A stretch of DNA of 64,000 nt from Ipomoea triloba (lineage: Eukaryota; Streptophyta; Magnoliopsida; Solanales; Convolvulaceae). Where the stretch lies: positions 630,535-694,534 of the forward strand of contig NC_044922.1 in assembly GCF_003576645.1 (NCBI RefSeq), given 5' to 3'. The position numbers were made by a program, and so were the translations under genes. Below are positions 13,601-25,777 of the stretch, piece by piece. Numbering within the stretch: position 1 is the stretch's first letter; each line of letters begins with the position of its first letter. The notes below the pieces were generated by a model that had not been told where the DNA came from, searched no databases, and saw only the letters and a list, made by a program, of their open reading frames with translations.

Positions 13601-14014
13601 TAGGATAGCCCCTTCCCCCTTTAATACAACAGATAAATTAGGAAAGACAAACCAAAAAAAGGCAAGACAGCACTGCCTGAAGAACCAAAATAGGAAAAGC
13701 CAAAGACCCATCAACAAAAACACATTCCCATATCAAGAAAACCATGAATCATATCATTCTTGATTCATATATGCAGGAACATTAGATTATCAGTTACATA
13801 CATACATAAATTATTTATATGTACCTTCACCACAGCCAAGTTTGGGACTCTTGAAACGCGTGTGGGAGCGCAAGAAGTGGAGCAAAGTGGTGGAAGGGTC
13901 AGCACTTGGGAGCTCAAACCTCTCGCCATTCACTGCAAACACCAAATTCCCACTTACTTTACTAACAGTAATTGCTGCATCTTTCAGCTTATCCATTTGC
14001 TTTTTTTCCTCCAC
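7190..14014 (-). CDS. Aldehyde oxidase, tandem copy A (1369 aa)
   Basis: Molybdenum-cofactor aldehyde oxidase, which oxidises aldehydes to acids with O2 in the cytosol; one Arabidopsis member makes abscisic acid. Ten exons join in phase: 13825-14014, 11507-13171, 10760-11019, 10137-10346, 9750-9968, 8674-9639, 8481-8576, 7904-8002, 7608-7797 and 7190-7404. Domain order: [2Fe-2S] ferredoxin domain (LGCGEGGCGAC, CSINGC), second [2Fe-2S] domain (CGYCTPGMC near residue 131, CRCTGYRP near 178), FAD domain ([23 protein letters not shown]), and molybdopterin domain ([46 protein letters not shown] with the catalytic-type Glu). Full length for the family and intact. Substrate, and any role in abscisic acid or auxin synthesis, cannot be read from sequence. 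The start could also be the ATG six codons downstream (MDKLKD). Confidence 0.95.
8209..8412. repeat. 51-bp minisatellite, four units, in AO-A intron 7
   Basis: Four direct copies start at 8209, 8260, 8311 and 8362. Each begins tat(c/t)tttcgtttagctct and ends aaaagttta. The unit length is a multiple of three and lacks stops on the minus strand, giving a spurious repetitive frame. It lies between the exons ending at 8481 and starting at 8002, so it is removed by splicing. A more diverged relative sits just beside it (about 8120-8165). Confidence 0.9.
10406..10628. mobile_element. MITE in AO-A intron 3, with 22-bp subterminal repeats
   Basis: About 220 bp bounded by inverted ends: catatgagaaccgtgcctta at left and the near-complement near 10602-10628 at right. 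Inside the right end are four direct 22-bp units (10511-10597, agattgtgtgcattcatata type). An inverted relative of the unit lies inside the left end (about 10437-10460). Terminal inverted repeats plus oppositely oriented subterminal repeats are typical of hAT-like or Mutator-like MITEs. No clear target duplication is seen. A (TA)n run follows at 10639-10678. Confidence 0.6.
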
Positions 14015-14239
14015 AAGTCACTTCTGGCTTTGGGTGGTGAACCAAATGAAGTGTTTATAGCAAAAAACAGAACTTTGAACTTTTGATATGTAATAGTGTG
14101 TACTACCTTCAATTCCCTCTTACTTTTCGGCTTAAAGAGTTAAAGTGACCGTGACAGTCAGCTTGCCACTCTTCAAGATTCTCATATATTTTACTACTAA
14201 AAAGACTCTCTCATTATAGGTATCAATTGATTTTAATTA

Positions 14240-14606
14240 GGAAAAAGTGTCAAATAGGCCATTGAACTTATCGCTTTTGTGCAATTGGTCCATTGAACTT
14301 AAAAAGTGTGCAATTCAACCATCAAACAAGCAAAATTTGTGCAATTGGACCATTTTTACAAAAAAATTTAATTCAATTTGAGTTAAAAACATTTCAATAT
14401 TGACTCCCAACTAGTATGGTAGAAGAAAATGTCACTCTTAATACATATATGTTAGTAATATAATTGGATTTTACCAGAAATTTTTTGTAATAGTTGTCCA
14501 ATTGCACAAATTTTACTTATTTGATGGTTGAACTGCACACTTTTTAAGTTCAATGGCTCAATTGCACAAAAGCAATAAGTTCAGTGGCCTATTTGACACT
14601 TTTTCC
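14240..14606. mobile_element. Mutator-like MITE with perfect 9-bp target duplication
   Basis: A 367-bp element begins ggaaaaagtgtcaaatagg and ends with its complement. Imperfect terminal inverted repeats extend about 110 bp from each end. It is flanked by identical 9-bp direct repeats, ttttaatta (14231-14239 and 14607-14615). Long TIRs with a 9-bp duplication are the signature of Mutator-derived non-autonomous elements. There is no coding capacity. It sits about 230 bp upstream of the AO-A start codon. Confidence 0.85.
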
Positions 14607-14619
14607 TTTTAATTATAAT

Positions 14620-14968
14620 AGTTGATAGTTGATTTATTAATAATATAATTAAATATTTTACCAAATAGAATTACCAATCAATTTTAATAGTGGTCATTGA
14701 TTTATTCATAATATAATTAACTAAATAAAGTTGTAACGTAACATTTATCAATTAATTTTAATTATGATTGTCGATTTATTAATAATATAATTAAAGATTT
14801 AGTCGTCATTTATTAATTATCAATTAATTTTAATTATGATTGTCGATTTATTAATAATATAATTAAAGATTTAGTCATCATTTATTATGATTGTCGATTT
14901 ATTAATAATATAATTAAAGATTTAGTCATCATTTATTAATTATCAATTAATTTTAATTATGATTGGCG
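14620..14968. repeat. AT-rich tandem repeat array
   Basis: Repeated blocks of taattataattaaagatttagtc and tcaattaattttaattatga type recur about every 45-80 bp, with partial units. They adjoin the Mutator-like MITE and probably grew by slippage or unequal exchange. Confidence 0.7.
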
Positions 14969-14974
14969 ATTTAC

Positions 14975-15085
14975 AGAAGCACAAAGAGTCAATAGATGCC
15001 TCCACTAAGACTCGAACCCACTCCCTTCGACATGAGAGTATACACCGGGTGCCGCTTGACCACAAGATCTTTGGCCTACCCCACA
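14975..15085 (-). mobile_element. tRNA-derived SINE, truncated
   Basis: On the minus strand: A-box-like tggtcaagcgg, then B-box gtgggttcgagtctta, then the start of a SINE body ending near the repeat array. It belongs to the same family as the copies near 3865 and 24645. Confidence 0.6.
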
Positions 15086-15847
15086 CTTTTAAACTTCACA
15101 TCACATTATTATTGGGCAATCAGAAATTGATTTATGCTCTTTAATTGTGGATTTATTAAATCAAATATTAAATTTTTGTGTCCTTCAGTTATGGACAATC
15201 TAAATCGGTTTATCTCCTTGTAGTTAATTGTCATTACTTAGCACACATCTTCAAATAGTGGCTGTGAATTTTCCTAGTTACTCAAAAATAAATAGATTAT
15301 TTTAAAAGAATACAATTATATTATGTATATTTTTGAAGTCGTAAACAATTCAATCAACTTTTAACCCGCAATATTAAAGTAGACATACATGATTGTATTT
15401 CGTACATTAAACACAAATACCGATAATAACCTTAAAACTTTCCAACTTTTACTATAGTGGTATTATATTCTTGAACTTGATTGTTTACAACATGGTAGGA
15501 GTAAACATTTAATGGAGTTAGCATTCCAATCATCATGTGGTCCAAAGATTTGGACCATCAACTTGGAGCTTGCTACATCTGGCAAATTTATGTTTCTGTG
15601 CACTTAGAAATGTGTTACAGAGACTTTTTTTTTATAGTTAGCTAAAGAATTGAAGCATATAGAAAGAAAGAAACAAAGAGAAATTGGAAAGGATTAATGT
15701 TATGATAGATTAGATATCCACCAGCAATTGACAATTAGACAGAAAATGATCTGTAATGATGTAGTGGTCTCCTCAGACTTCGATTCCTCCCTTTTTTGTC
15801 TGCCAATACTATATTCTTATCATAATTTTACCTCTTAACATTTTTGT

Positions 15848-15945
15848 GATCAAGCGGCATGAAGTGACTTTCTCAAATGGGAGGTTACGAGTTCGAGTGT
15901 CAGCTTCACTAGAATAGTGTGACAATAAAACTTTTTTTTTAAAAA
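15848..15945 (+). mobile_element. SINE-like element
   Basis: It shows a tgatcaagcgg A-box, a gagttcgagtgtcagc B-box and an A-rich tail (about 15930-15950), which makes it a short member of the tRNA-derived group. Confidence 0.5.
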
Positions 15946-17526
15946 AAATATTGAACCAATTATATAACTAGATAAATTAACTAACAAATTTGTGAGGTGG
16001 GGGTAGGTTTGTGAAAGAAAAATACTTAATCCCTATCTATTTATTCCTCTTTGGACATATGCATTTAGCCCTCAATGTGTGGCTTTAGTGTTTTGTCTCT
16101 TTAATTGCACTTGGGTATTTTGGTTGAAAACAATTAAGATTGTAATAGATTTATTTATTTATATATAATTTTGATGAACAATAAAATAGTTTATCGTTGA
16201 AACTATTTTAACTACTCTTTCTCTTAAACATAACTTAAGACTAATATAATTAGGGAAAAAATTATTATATCATAAATAATTTTTCATAAATATATTTTAT
16301 GTCAGATTAAATTGTACGGAGTAATACTTTTATTTTTATATTATTTAATATGATATAATTTTATTAGATGCATAGAAATGAAATTGACGATCTAATGTAT
16401 TTTTCATAAGGATGTGATAAATATTCAAGTTGAGAAGAATAAGTTCTGAATGAATGATTTGTGAAAGTTGTATAGTTGTCTCAACAATAGCTCCAAATAC
16501 CTAATATTTCCTTTAAATATACGAATACGGGTAATTAAGTTTAATTAAATTCAAATATATAAGAGTAATAATATAAATAATCAAATTAAAATTTGAAATT
16601 TAATTATTAAATAAGCAGGTACTCACCCCATAACCATTCCTAATTCTCACTCGTATTTTTTTTTAATTAAAAAGAGAACTTAATATTGTGAATTCTTTGT
16701 CAAAACTTTTTGGTGATCTTGGGCATGTTTAGGGGAAAACTATGAAGTGTTTCCTAAGATTAGTTTTTTCCTCTCTAGAACTGTATGATCATGACATTGT
16801 CTGGTGATAAATAATTGAATCTAGATCCACAATACTTGTCTTGTACTCTATTAATTTTATGAAAAAAAATTTCACTTCTTATTTCAAAATTTTTGAACAC
16901 TAACGTGCAATGGTATACTTTGATTGATAAAAAAAAAAATTGAGTTACACTTTTCTTTATTTTATATTATCTACCTGTAATCGAATTAAGACATATAATA
17001 TAAATTATCAATCGTTAATGGTATTGTTTGCACTCAATATAATTCTAAAGTGAATGAATTTTGAATTATATATATGTGATGCAACAAGAGACACGATGGT
17101 GATACCAATTTACATTGTAATTATTATTATTATTATTATTACTGATTTTGTATTTTATCAATTGGCTCCCTTGGAAGTTGGGATTGATGGGAAATGTGGA
17201 AGATTTATTTAGGTTTGGACTTTGGATTCCATTGGTTGGAAAATAGAATTTGACTTTCTCTTGGGATAGATGGTCCTTACATCTATCATTATTATTGGTA
17301 TTTACTACTATTTAGTGCATGCAGGTATTTATTTGGATATTGATAATTCTTATTATAATCTTAAAATAATAGCAAATCACGTGAAATGCTAAATACAATT
17401 TTAGAACTCGAATTTCCATCCCCCACTCACCATAAAATAAAAAGTTTTACATAAAAAATCGATCTACATAATTTAATTACAAATTGAGGGGACCATTAAT
17501 GTAATTAGTTGTAATCCTTATCTCTT
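15946..17526. other. AT-rich intergenic DNA
   Basis: Very AT-rich sequence with an (ATT)n run near 17119-17142. I find no coding exon or RNA gene. Confidence 0.6.
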
Positions 17527-17992
17527 TCCACGTAGACTGTGTTTGAAAACTAAGAAAATGATTTCTGAAAAAAGAGTAGTTTTTCAGAAAATAATTTCAT
17601 TTTTTAGTGTTTGACTGCATTTTTTGAAATCTGTCTTGATATATTTGGTTTATTTTTTGAAAAATGAGCACAATTTTATAATTAAACATTTTAATTATTT
17701 TATTTAAAATATAAAAATATTTATAATAATAATAAATAATATTATTATTTATTAAAAATTAAAAAAATCTGGTTTCCCACGGAAACCAGTAGTACTGGTT
17801 TCTGGTAGGAACCAATGTTGTGATTGGTTTGTGAAAAACGACTTTCACCAAATTTTGACAAAAGTCATTTCTTTAATTTAATGACAAATGATGTCCGTTG
17901 ACATAATTTTTTAGACACATCCAAAAACCAAAAATTCAAAAAATAATTTTAAAAAATCTTTTTATGAGTTTTCAAACACATCCATAGTTTTT
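17527..17992. mobile_element. Probable MITE with hairpin centre
   Basis: The left end has gtgtttgaaaactaagaaaa and the right end has its inverted counterpart (gagttttcaaacacatcc, about 17970-17987). The middle contains a hairpin-forming pair around ggtttcccacggaaaccagt near 17770-17815. No coding capacity; target duplication not resolved. Confidence 0.5.
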
Positions 17993-18259
17993 CTTCTTTT
18001 TATTTATATATTTATTTTTTGTGTGGCTCTAAAAGGAGTTATATTCAATTATTATTGTCGGTGTAAAACATCATTTGCTCAAGATAATTCAACACGTACG
18101 TTTCATTCTATTATTGTATCAGTTGATATATTGTTAGGATTTGAGATGCTTACACGTAAGTTTTTATATTAATCACACATGCATACTAACAACATATATA
18201 AATCTTCATTTTACAGCATGTTTGTGGATGATGAAGCTAAGGGTGAAGTTTTGAGCTAG

Positions 18260-21200
18260 TTAATTAGGTTGATGGCTAAGCAAAAATTCCAGGAATTTCT
18301 CAGCATAATCCAGCCCACAATGCTTCTTCACAACAGGCATTGTGGCAGGAACTTCTAGAAAGAAGTTGGAAAAATCATCGAACTCGAGTAGCTGTTTTCT
18401 TCTCCCAAAAGGTTGAATCCCCAGTCCGAATAGCTGTTTTCTGGCTTCTTTAATGGCAGCCCTTGTTGCACAGTGGACTGAAGCTGCCAGAAGAAGTGGT
18501 GGCTCACCGGAAGCTGCAGAAGATCAAGAAATCTGTCAAGGAATGTGTAGGGCATGGATGGAGAGAATATGTACCGGTACGGTGTTGTTTAGAGAGTCTC
18601 ACGTTGAAATAAAATTAGAAGGAACGAAAGTTTATAATATCAAGTTAGATTATTTAACTGGTTGGATTCAGAATGTTACGCTGTTTGACACATGTACATT
18701 ATGAAATGGTTAAAATCGGATATTAAAAGTACCACCTAAGCCGAATTCTTGCACCAAATCCATACTCGATTATATATATAATTATTTACTTATTTTAGGT
18801 GACGAGAGAATCACATAATCACTATCCGATGGTATATATTAGGTAAACTTTACTTTTGCGTAATAGCTCGCAAAACACACAGGAGAGGTAAACCGTTGAG
18901 GAGTAAAAATTATTATTAGTAGTATTAGAATTAGACCTAGTGTATAATTGTTATAAATTATGTTTTTAAAAATAGTTTTATAATGTTTATCTTATATATT
19001 AATTCTAATTTTTCTAAAATCTCTTGAATATGTTTGGAGTGTGTTCGGGTTAGGGATGTCAATCGATCCAGTAGCTTATTGGTTTCAAGCCAATTCTGTC
19101 AGCATGTCGTGGTTATTGGTTTCAAGTTAATTGACTAGTTTATCCTAACAGTAAAATTTTTTAGTTTTATCTAGTTAGAACATTGATTTTGGACTAAGAT
19201 TGATATCCCTAGTTCGAGTACCTATTAGTAATGATAAACAAGTTTGGAATGGCTGGGCGAGGTACGTGTAATATTTAATCAGGTTTGGTACGGGTTCAGA
19301 TAATAACAATAATAATCGGGTTAAAATTTGGGTGGCACTAAATGACGGTAGTCATCCCGTGCCCCATGCCATTCTTAGTTGGTACCAGAGTAGGTCAGGA
19401 ACATACCTTTAGACGAGAGAATGCGATTTTTGTGATGTCCAGTGTTGAGTACATCAACATTGAGCTGATGTGGGATCGTGTCAATTGTCGGGATCTTATA
19501 TGTCCAAGTGCTGTCAGAAACCACCAATCCATCTGCATTTGTAAGGTACTCTTCAAGCATAAAGAACCCAACTCCCTGAACAAAAGCCCCTTCAATCTGC
19601 AACAAACATTCAAACATCTTATAACATATCAGAAACCATCAAACCAGACATAATCATATGAATCTGAATTAACATTAAAATGCACAGATTCAGTGTTTGT
19701 AACCACCTGCCCCATATCAACAGCAGGGTTCAAGCTCTGCCCACAATCATATGCAATATCGGCCCGCAAAATCCTCGATTCCCCTGTCAGAATATCCACT
19801 TCCACCTGCAGAAACCAACAGCCCGTTAGCTCGGTTTTCATTTTCTTGGCGCCTCAACGAGCAAGTTACCTCGCTAACAGCAGCCCCGTAGTTCAGATAT
19901 CTTGTGAAATTGATGTCGGGAACATAATAGGAATTCGCGGCTAAGTTCACTTGTGCATTATATGCCTGCAGTGAACAGATAACATGAAACAAAATCTGAA
20001 TCTGCAGATAAAAGAGTACAATTCAGGGAGGGAAAAAGACTAAAACAGTAAGAAACCTGCAGAATTAGTGTGTTCCAATCCACAGAACCGGTTTGATCCT
20101 GCAACGTCGTCTTCAACGGGGACAATCTCTCAATTAGGACATTACAGCAAAGCCTAACAGCTTCACAGCTTGATTCTGAAGTTGTGCTTCCAGAAGTGTA
20201 ACCTCCTTGAACTATACTTAAAGTGTCAGATTGCACGACCCGAACTTTTCCCACGAGCTCTTCGGGCTGATCACACAGGGCTAAACCTAAACCGAGAGCA
20301 TAAGCAGCCATCTGTTTCACCTTTGTCCAGAGCCCTTGTCCCAATTCAACCCCTCCAAGCTCTAAAACTATAGAGCCATCTGATAAAATGCTTACTTTTG
20401 CTGGAGTAGGGCTTACCAAAACCTCAGCCACAACGGGAACTCTCGAAATCCCCCTCTTCTTCCACCGATTTTGCTGATTGAATCGCTGAATCATCTCAGT
20501 TCTTTCCAAGAACCGGGAAGATCTAGCCAGGCTCTCCATAACAGCAGGCAAAGTGTAATCCACTAGCTCCCCCGCGTTTTGCCTGTAGAACGCTTTAAGG
20601 CTCTCGAATGTGTGCAGGTTTTCGCCTCTCACAGAATCCACATCCCTCGACACCAAAGACGCTACATGTTCCATCACAGCTTCAGCAACGAAAGACCCTT
20701 GTAGCTCACCAGGAGCCCGCATAAACGACTTGGTAAACTCGTTCGTCTTGCAGACCTTCACATCAAACGACAGGGCGCCCCAATTGTACTTACTAACTCC
20801 CCCAATTATATTGTTGGGTAACACCGGGCTTAGGTCTACTTCTATACCTGCATTTATCAGAATGTCGAGGTGCAAAGCTGTGATCTTCCCACTCCACTTG
20901 AATCCAACGCTGTAAGTTACTTCCATCGGATGTCTCCCACCTGCCATGATCATATCCGTCTTTCTGTCGAGGTAAATCCTGACAGGGCGGTTCAGCTTGT
21001 AAGCAGCCAACGCACACGCCGTGGAGATCTATGACACCAGACATCAAAAACACACAAATCAGAGGATGAAAAATTCACAAACACTAAACAGCAACCTCAA
21101 ACACACACATAATGCAGCAGTTAAGGATGTTCTAAGACTAGAAAACTCACAGGCATTGCTCTCACTGCCTTGCCACCAAAACCTCCTCCAACCCGTCTTG

Positions 21201-24200
21201 TAACCACGCGAATATTATGCTCCGGAACGCCCAGACATCGGGCAATTACACTATGTGCAGACTCGGGGCACTGGCTCGAACTATATATCAGCATGCAGTT
21301 GTCTTCATCGGGGACCGCTAGAGAAGTTTGTGTCTCCATATAGAAGAAGTACTGTGACCCAAGGCTAATCTGGACACAACAATCAGAAAAGTGAACTTTT
21401 CTTTCCCATTTTGTTATAGAATATATTTGATATATGGAATCTCTATAGATTACGCAGTCCTAAAGTAGACATATGGAAACTTGTTTCCTATTCGTAGTCT
21501 TCTAACACCTATTTATAGGGCTTTGTATTCTTTTTTTCATAGGACAGTATAAGACAACATATTCAGAAACCTCTCTATCCTAACACATTTCAGAAAAAAA
21601 CCTTAAAAACTGCAAAGAATCATATGATTCTACCTTTGTAGACAGAATCTTGTGGTCTGCTTCAGCCATTCCTTTGGAGAAATCTCCAACTCTTTCTGGG
21701 ATTAACATAGGAGGGACCTCAAAAAAACTCGATTTCTTCACAGCATCCTCAACACTTAAGATGGGTGGATCTAAATTTTCTGTATCATATTCCACTATGG
21801 CCATTCTTGCTGCTGCATCTGCCTGTCTCTGGCTCTCTGCAACCTGAACACGAACGATATAATACAACCATATATCGATATTTGCATAAACTAAAGCTTT
21901 GCAGAAAGGACTAAACTATGGATTACCACGAGAGCAATACGGTCGCCTGCACATCGGGTAAGATGATCAGCAAATAGAGGCTCAGAGCCACACATGGTTA
22001 TAGACCCGATGTTCTCCCCTCGAGTTGGGATATCTTTGTAAGTGATAACAGCAGCTACTCCATCGGGTACTGAATCGGACTTAAATTTAATGCCTTTCAC
22101 CCACGCTAAAGGCTGTGTACTATAAATAAACGCCCCGTATAGACAGTTTGATGGTGAGGGAATGTCATCTACATAAACAGCTTCACCTACACAACAGACA
22201 AATGTTTAATTTACTGTCATAATGTTTCTGAACCAAAGAAATTAAAGAAGATAGTACAAACCAGAAGCTTGGATTGAAGCTCCAGATTTTGCTATTGGTT
22301 TGCCCACTGGATAGTAATCTTTACTGAAATTGACACACTGATTTCCAGAAGATAGCAATCCCCGATTTTCGTTTTGACAGATCTCTATGGAAGTAGCAGT
22401 ATTGTCAGGTAAACCGCGAGAAATTGTGGGATCGAATGCAATGAAGCCTTGGAGGAACTTGAAAAGGAAACTGGAAATCACGCTAGACCGATACTCGGGA
22501 TGAGATGTGCCAGGTTGAGGCACCACAGTTGCCTTTACTAGCTTAAGTGCTTCATACAAAACATTGACACTTAATGTTTTCCCTGTCAGAAAATCCTCAA
22601 CCTTTCTTGCCCTTACTGAATGTTTTGTGCCAAAAGCCCCGAAAGCCAACCTGACATGATTGATCAGATATCCATTTCTCGTGGCACAAACATCAGCCAA
22701 GAAGGCGGCATTCACATAGGGTAACGCATTGCCAAGAGGCCTCGGTGCAGCTCGATAAGCCTCGAACAGCAACCTGGAGTCACAAGAGCCACCGGTTTTC
22801 ATTGTTGCCCGAAATGGGATCCAAACACTCAGCACCACAGTTCTCGAGTCTAATTCCGGCCTTTCAAACAACTCCTCCAACCCGATTTTCTCCTGTTTTT
22901 GACCTTCCATTATCACGACACTCGAGCCCACAGCAAGAAGCAAAGTAGCTATATCCGAAGGAAACCGAGTTTTCTGTGCCATGACCAAATTCCCCCCAAC
23001 ACTAGCTGTGTTCCTAATAAACCCTGCCCCTATTTTCTCCATATGGTCTGCAATTTTTCCCAAGACAATCTTCCCAGATAAGCCCAAATCTTCACTTTCC
23101 TCCCTTAAGTTCAAAATAAGTTTAGAGATAGTAACTGTGGCTCCAACTTCAATCCCTGAACAGTCCCTTTTAATCACTGAAAGCTCAGATATATACCTAA
23201 GATCAATATATCTGTCATACTCTTCAAAATCCTTATAATACCCCATCCCTGTATTCCCCACAACAAGCTTAACCCGCTCGCCATTTTCACCCAAATCACA
23301 TCCCAGCAAGCCCTGAAGCTCCTCCAAGCTAACAGGACAGTCCCAATGACATCTTTCAGAGCCCAAAAGTATCCCAGATTTCTGTTTCTGTTCCTTTCCA
23401 GTTTTCAAGAACTCGGGATAAGTACAAATCCTGATCCCTGGATCATAAAATGGCAATTTACCCACTTTCACTTCCCTGCTATCCTCCTTATTCCAAAAAC
23501 AATTAAGCCCCAAATCCTCAATATCAACATCAGCTGCAAAACTTTTGCAGGCATCAGCGATAGGCCGATATCCAGTGCAACGACAAAGATTCCCCGATAT
23601 AGCCCTTTCGGCTTCAGAGACAGTCAGCTTGGAGAATCCCTGGGGGGGTTGTGGCCTATGAAGCTTGTCAGCATTGATAAGAGCAGAAAACAGAGAAACA
23701 CACATCCCAGGAGTGCAGAAGCCACACTGAGAAGCATGGAAACCAGCAAATCTTTGATGAATTGGGTGGAAACCATCTCTGCTGTTCCCAAGCCCTTCAC
23801 TGGTTGTGACTGAACAGCCATTTACACTGCACAGAAGTGTGAGACAAGCACTTACTGTATAATCTTCAACCTGTGAGTGAACAGGATCATACTTTGACAC
23901 AAGGACTACACATGCTCCACAGCCACCTGCAATGGTTATATATATATAACTTTGTGTTTATTAATGATTCAAGATTGAGTGTTTTGGACTGCAAGAGTTT
24001 TCAGAATATAAATATTATAGGATCTTGTATGGTATTTAGTACAGACTCAATTGTTTCTCGCTAGTTGTTTTAATTCCTATCCTTTTTTCTGTTGCAATAT
24101 ACACACTCATATGGGGGGAACTTAGTTATAGCTAGTAGTATCGACACCGAAGAATTAAAAAGGATAAATAGTATATATATATATATATACCTTCACCACA

Positions 24201-24374
24201 GCCAAGTTTAGGGCTCTTGTAAAGGGTGTGAGAGCGCAAGAAGCTGAGCAAAGTGGTGGAAGGATGAGCATTTGGGAGCTCAAACCTCTCTCCATTCACA
24301 GCAAACACCAACTTCTTCTTTTTCTTCCCATTTTCACTACTAACACCAAAACCTCCATCTTTCTGCTCCTCCAT
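18260..24374 (-). CDS. Aldehyde oxidase, tandem copy B (1382 aa)
   Basis: Second complete molybdo-flavo aldehyde oxidase. Ten exons: 24191-24374, 22262-23926, 21927-22186, 21634-21843, 21151-21369, 20057-21028, 19870-19965, 19707-19805, 19407-19596 and 18260-18513. Eight of the ten have exactly the same length as in copy A apart from the terminal and sixth exons being altered slightly (exon 1 is also shorter by 6 nt), so the pair arose by tandem duplication. Motifs: [78 protein letters not shown] and [13 protein letters not shown]. The N-terminus carries a lysine run (NGKKKKK). The C-terminus runs about 14 residues longer than in copy A and ends FLLSHQPN. Intron 9 is 893 bp here against 203 bp in A. 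Intact; substrate unknown. Confidence 0.95.
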
Positions 24375-24644
24375 TTTTGAAGCTAACTATACACTGGACT
24401 GGGTCTGATCTGATCGTCTGGGTGGTGAGAGCTTGGAGATTTATATATAATTAAGGAGTAGAAGCTAGCTAGGGAAAAGACATGTTCAACAAGCTAAAAA
24501 TGTGTTAATTAGTTCAAGTTTGACATGCACAAACGTAACTTCTAGTGAGCTTCACTGTTTATGTTAATTTTCCCCATTGAAAAAGATGGGTAATTGAAAA
24601 AGCTAGCATGCTTTCAAACCACGCATTCAACTCGAAAGGGATTG

Positions 24645-24835
24645 CCAAAGATCTTGTGATTTAGTGACACTCGGTGTCTCTGTTAACACTTCCACATGGA
24701 TGATGGGAGTGGGTTTGAGTCTCAGTGGACAAGCAACTGTTGACTCATTGTGTTTCAGTAGGCTAAGAAAATAGCTATGAATGGATACTACATTGTAATT
24801 AAGTCAGACTTAGGGAAATATTTTAATGGTTTCTA
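24645..24835 (+). mobile_element. tRNA-derived SINE, near full length
   Basis: Best-preserved family member in the window. It has an A-box tgatttagtga (24657-24667), a B-box gggtttgagtct (24711-24722), then a body with ttgactcattgtgtttcagt and the 3' motif gatactacattgtaat. It lies upstream of AO-B. Confidence 0.65.
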
Positions 24836-25204
24836 TCACTCATCTAATTTAATTTGCGGGTGTGTTTGATTGTACGTGGGTGAGTTTAATCCATGCTAAT
24901 TTAATCTCACGACATCTTTGATCTTTTATCCCATTCTATATTTCCCCTCTAACCTTTTCCTCCTAACGTGGCATGTACAACTGAATTCTTCTCTTTTTTT
25001 TTTTTTTTTTAACAAATCAATAGTAGTTTAACTAATTCATGGACACCCAAGACGGGATGGAAAATTCAAAAGGAGAAACTAATAATAATAATGAGCTTTG
25101 GCCCAAACTTTTTTTTTTTTTTTTTTTTTTTTGTTTCCAAGAGGTTGAATTCCCAATTTCAACGGTCCCACCCCACAAAATTTATGAAAATATGTAAATC
25201 ATGG

Positions 25205-25350
25205 TAACTCAGCTGAAGATAGAAGCTAGACTTTTGCTTACTGCGCCCCCTACTTTAAGAGGTTGCTCCCACCACACTACTGTTAGCGGGACTCGATCCC
25301 GGATCATTGTTCTCAAACTTTACCCCGACTAACTGAGTTGCCCATACATG
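25205..25350 (-). mobile_element. SINE-like, second tRNA-derived family
   Basis: On the minus strand: an A-box-like actcagttagtcgggg, then a B-box gatcgagtcccgct, then ggtgggagcaacctcttaaa. It has the order of a tRNA-derived SINE but a body unlike the 24645 family. Flanking intergenic DNA has poly-T runs near 24995 and 25110. Confidence 0.5.
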
Positions 25351-25777
25351 TTAATCCAGACAATAATTAAGATTTGCAGCACTACATTAAACTCAACAAA
25401 AAAGCAAAGTGAAAGGAGACAGAATCCATCTTTGCAGTTATTCTTTCTCCCCTTGGTATGACAGAATAGATTCCTGCAAAATTCTAGGAATATGACCAAA
25501 ACTTTTTTCTTGGAATTGAAGAAGAGAAACTTTCAAGTCAATTAAGCACCACAAAAAGCCCCCATGCCCACAAGGAATTAGCTAGCTTAGCATGGACATT
25601 AATCAAGGAATATCTGTTTCCCAAGAAACTCTCTCATCTCATCTGCAGATTATTGCTGTGTTCTTCTTCTCCCCTCTCTGTATATAAACCCTACAATGCC
25701 CACATTCATTTCATTATTTCATATCATAAAACATTTTCAAGAAAATCTTTAGAACACAACAAGAAAAGAGAGTTGAA

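Noticed and set aside
15040..15075. Possible tRNA gene (A and B boxes, gggttcgagtc)
   Set aside because: No acceptor stem or anticodon arm can be folded, and it is followed by SINE body sequence; the same holds for the 24657 and 57592 candidates.
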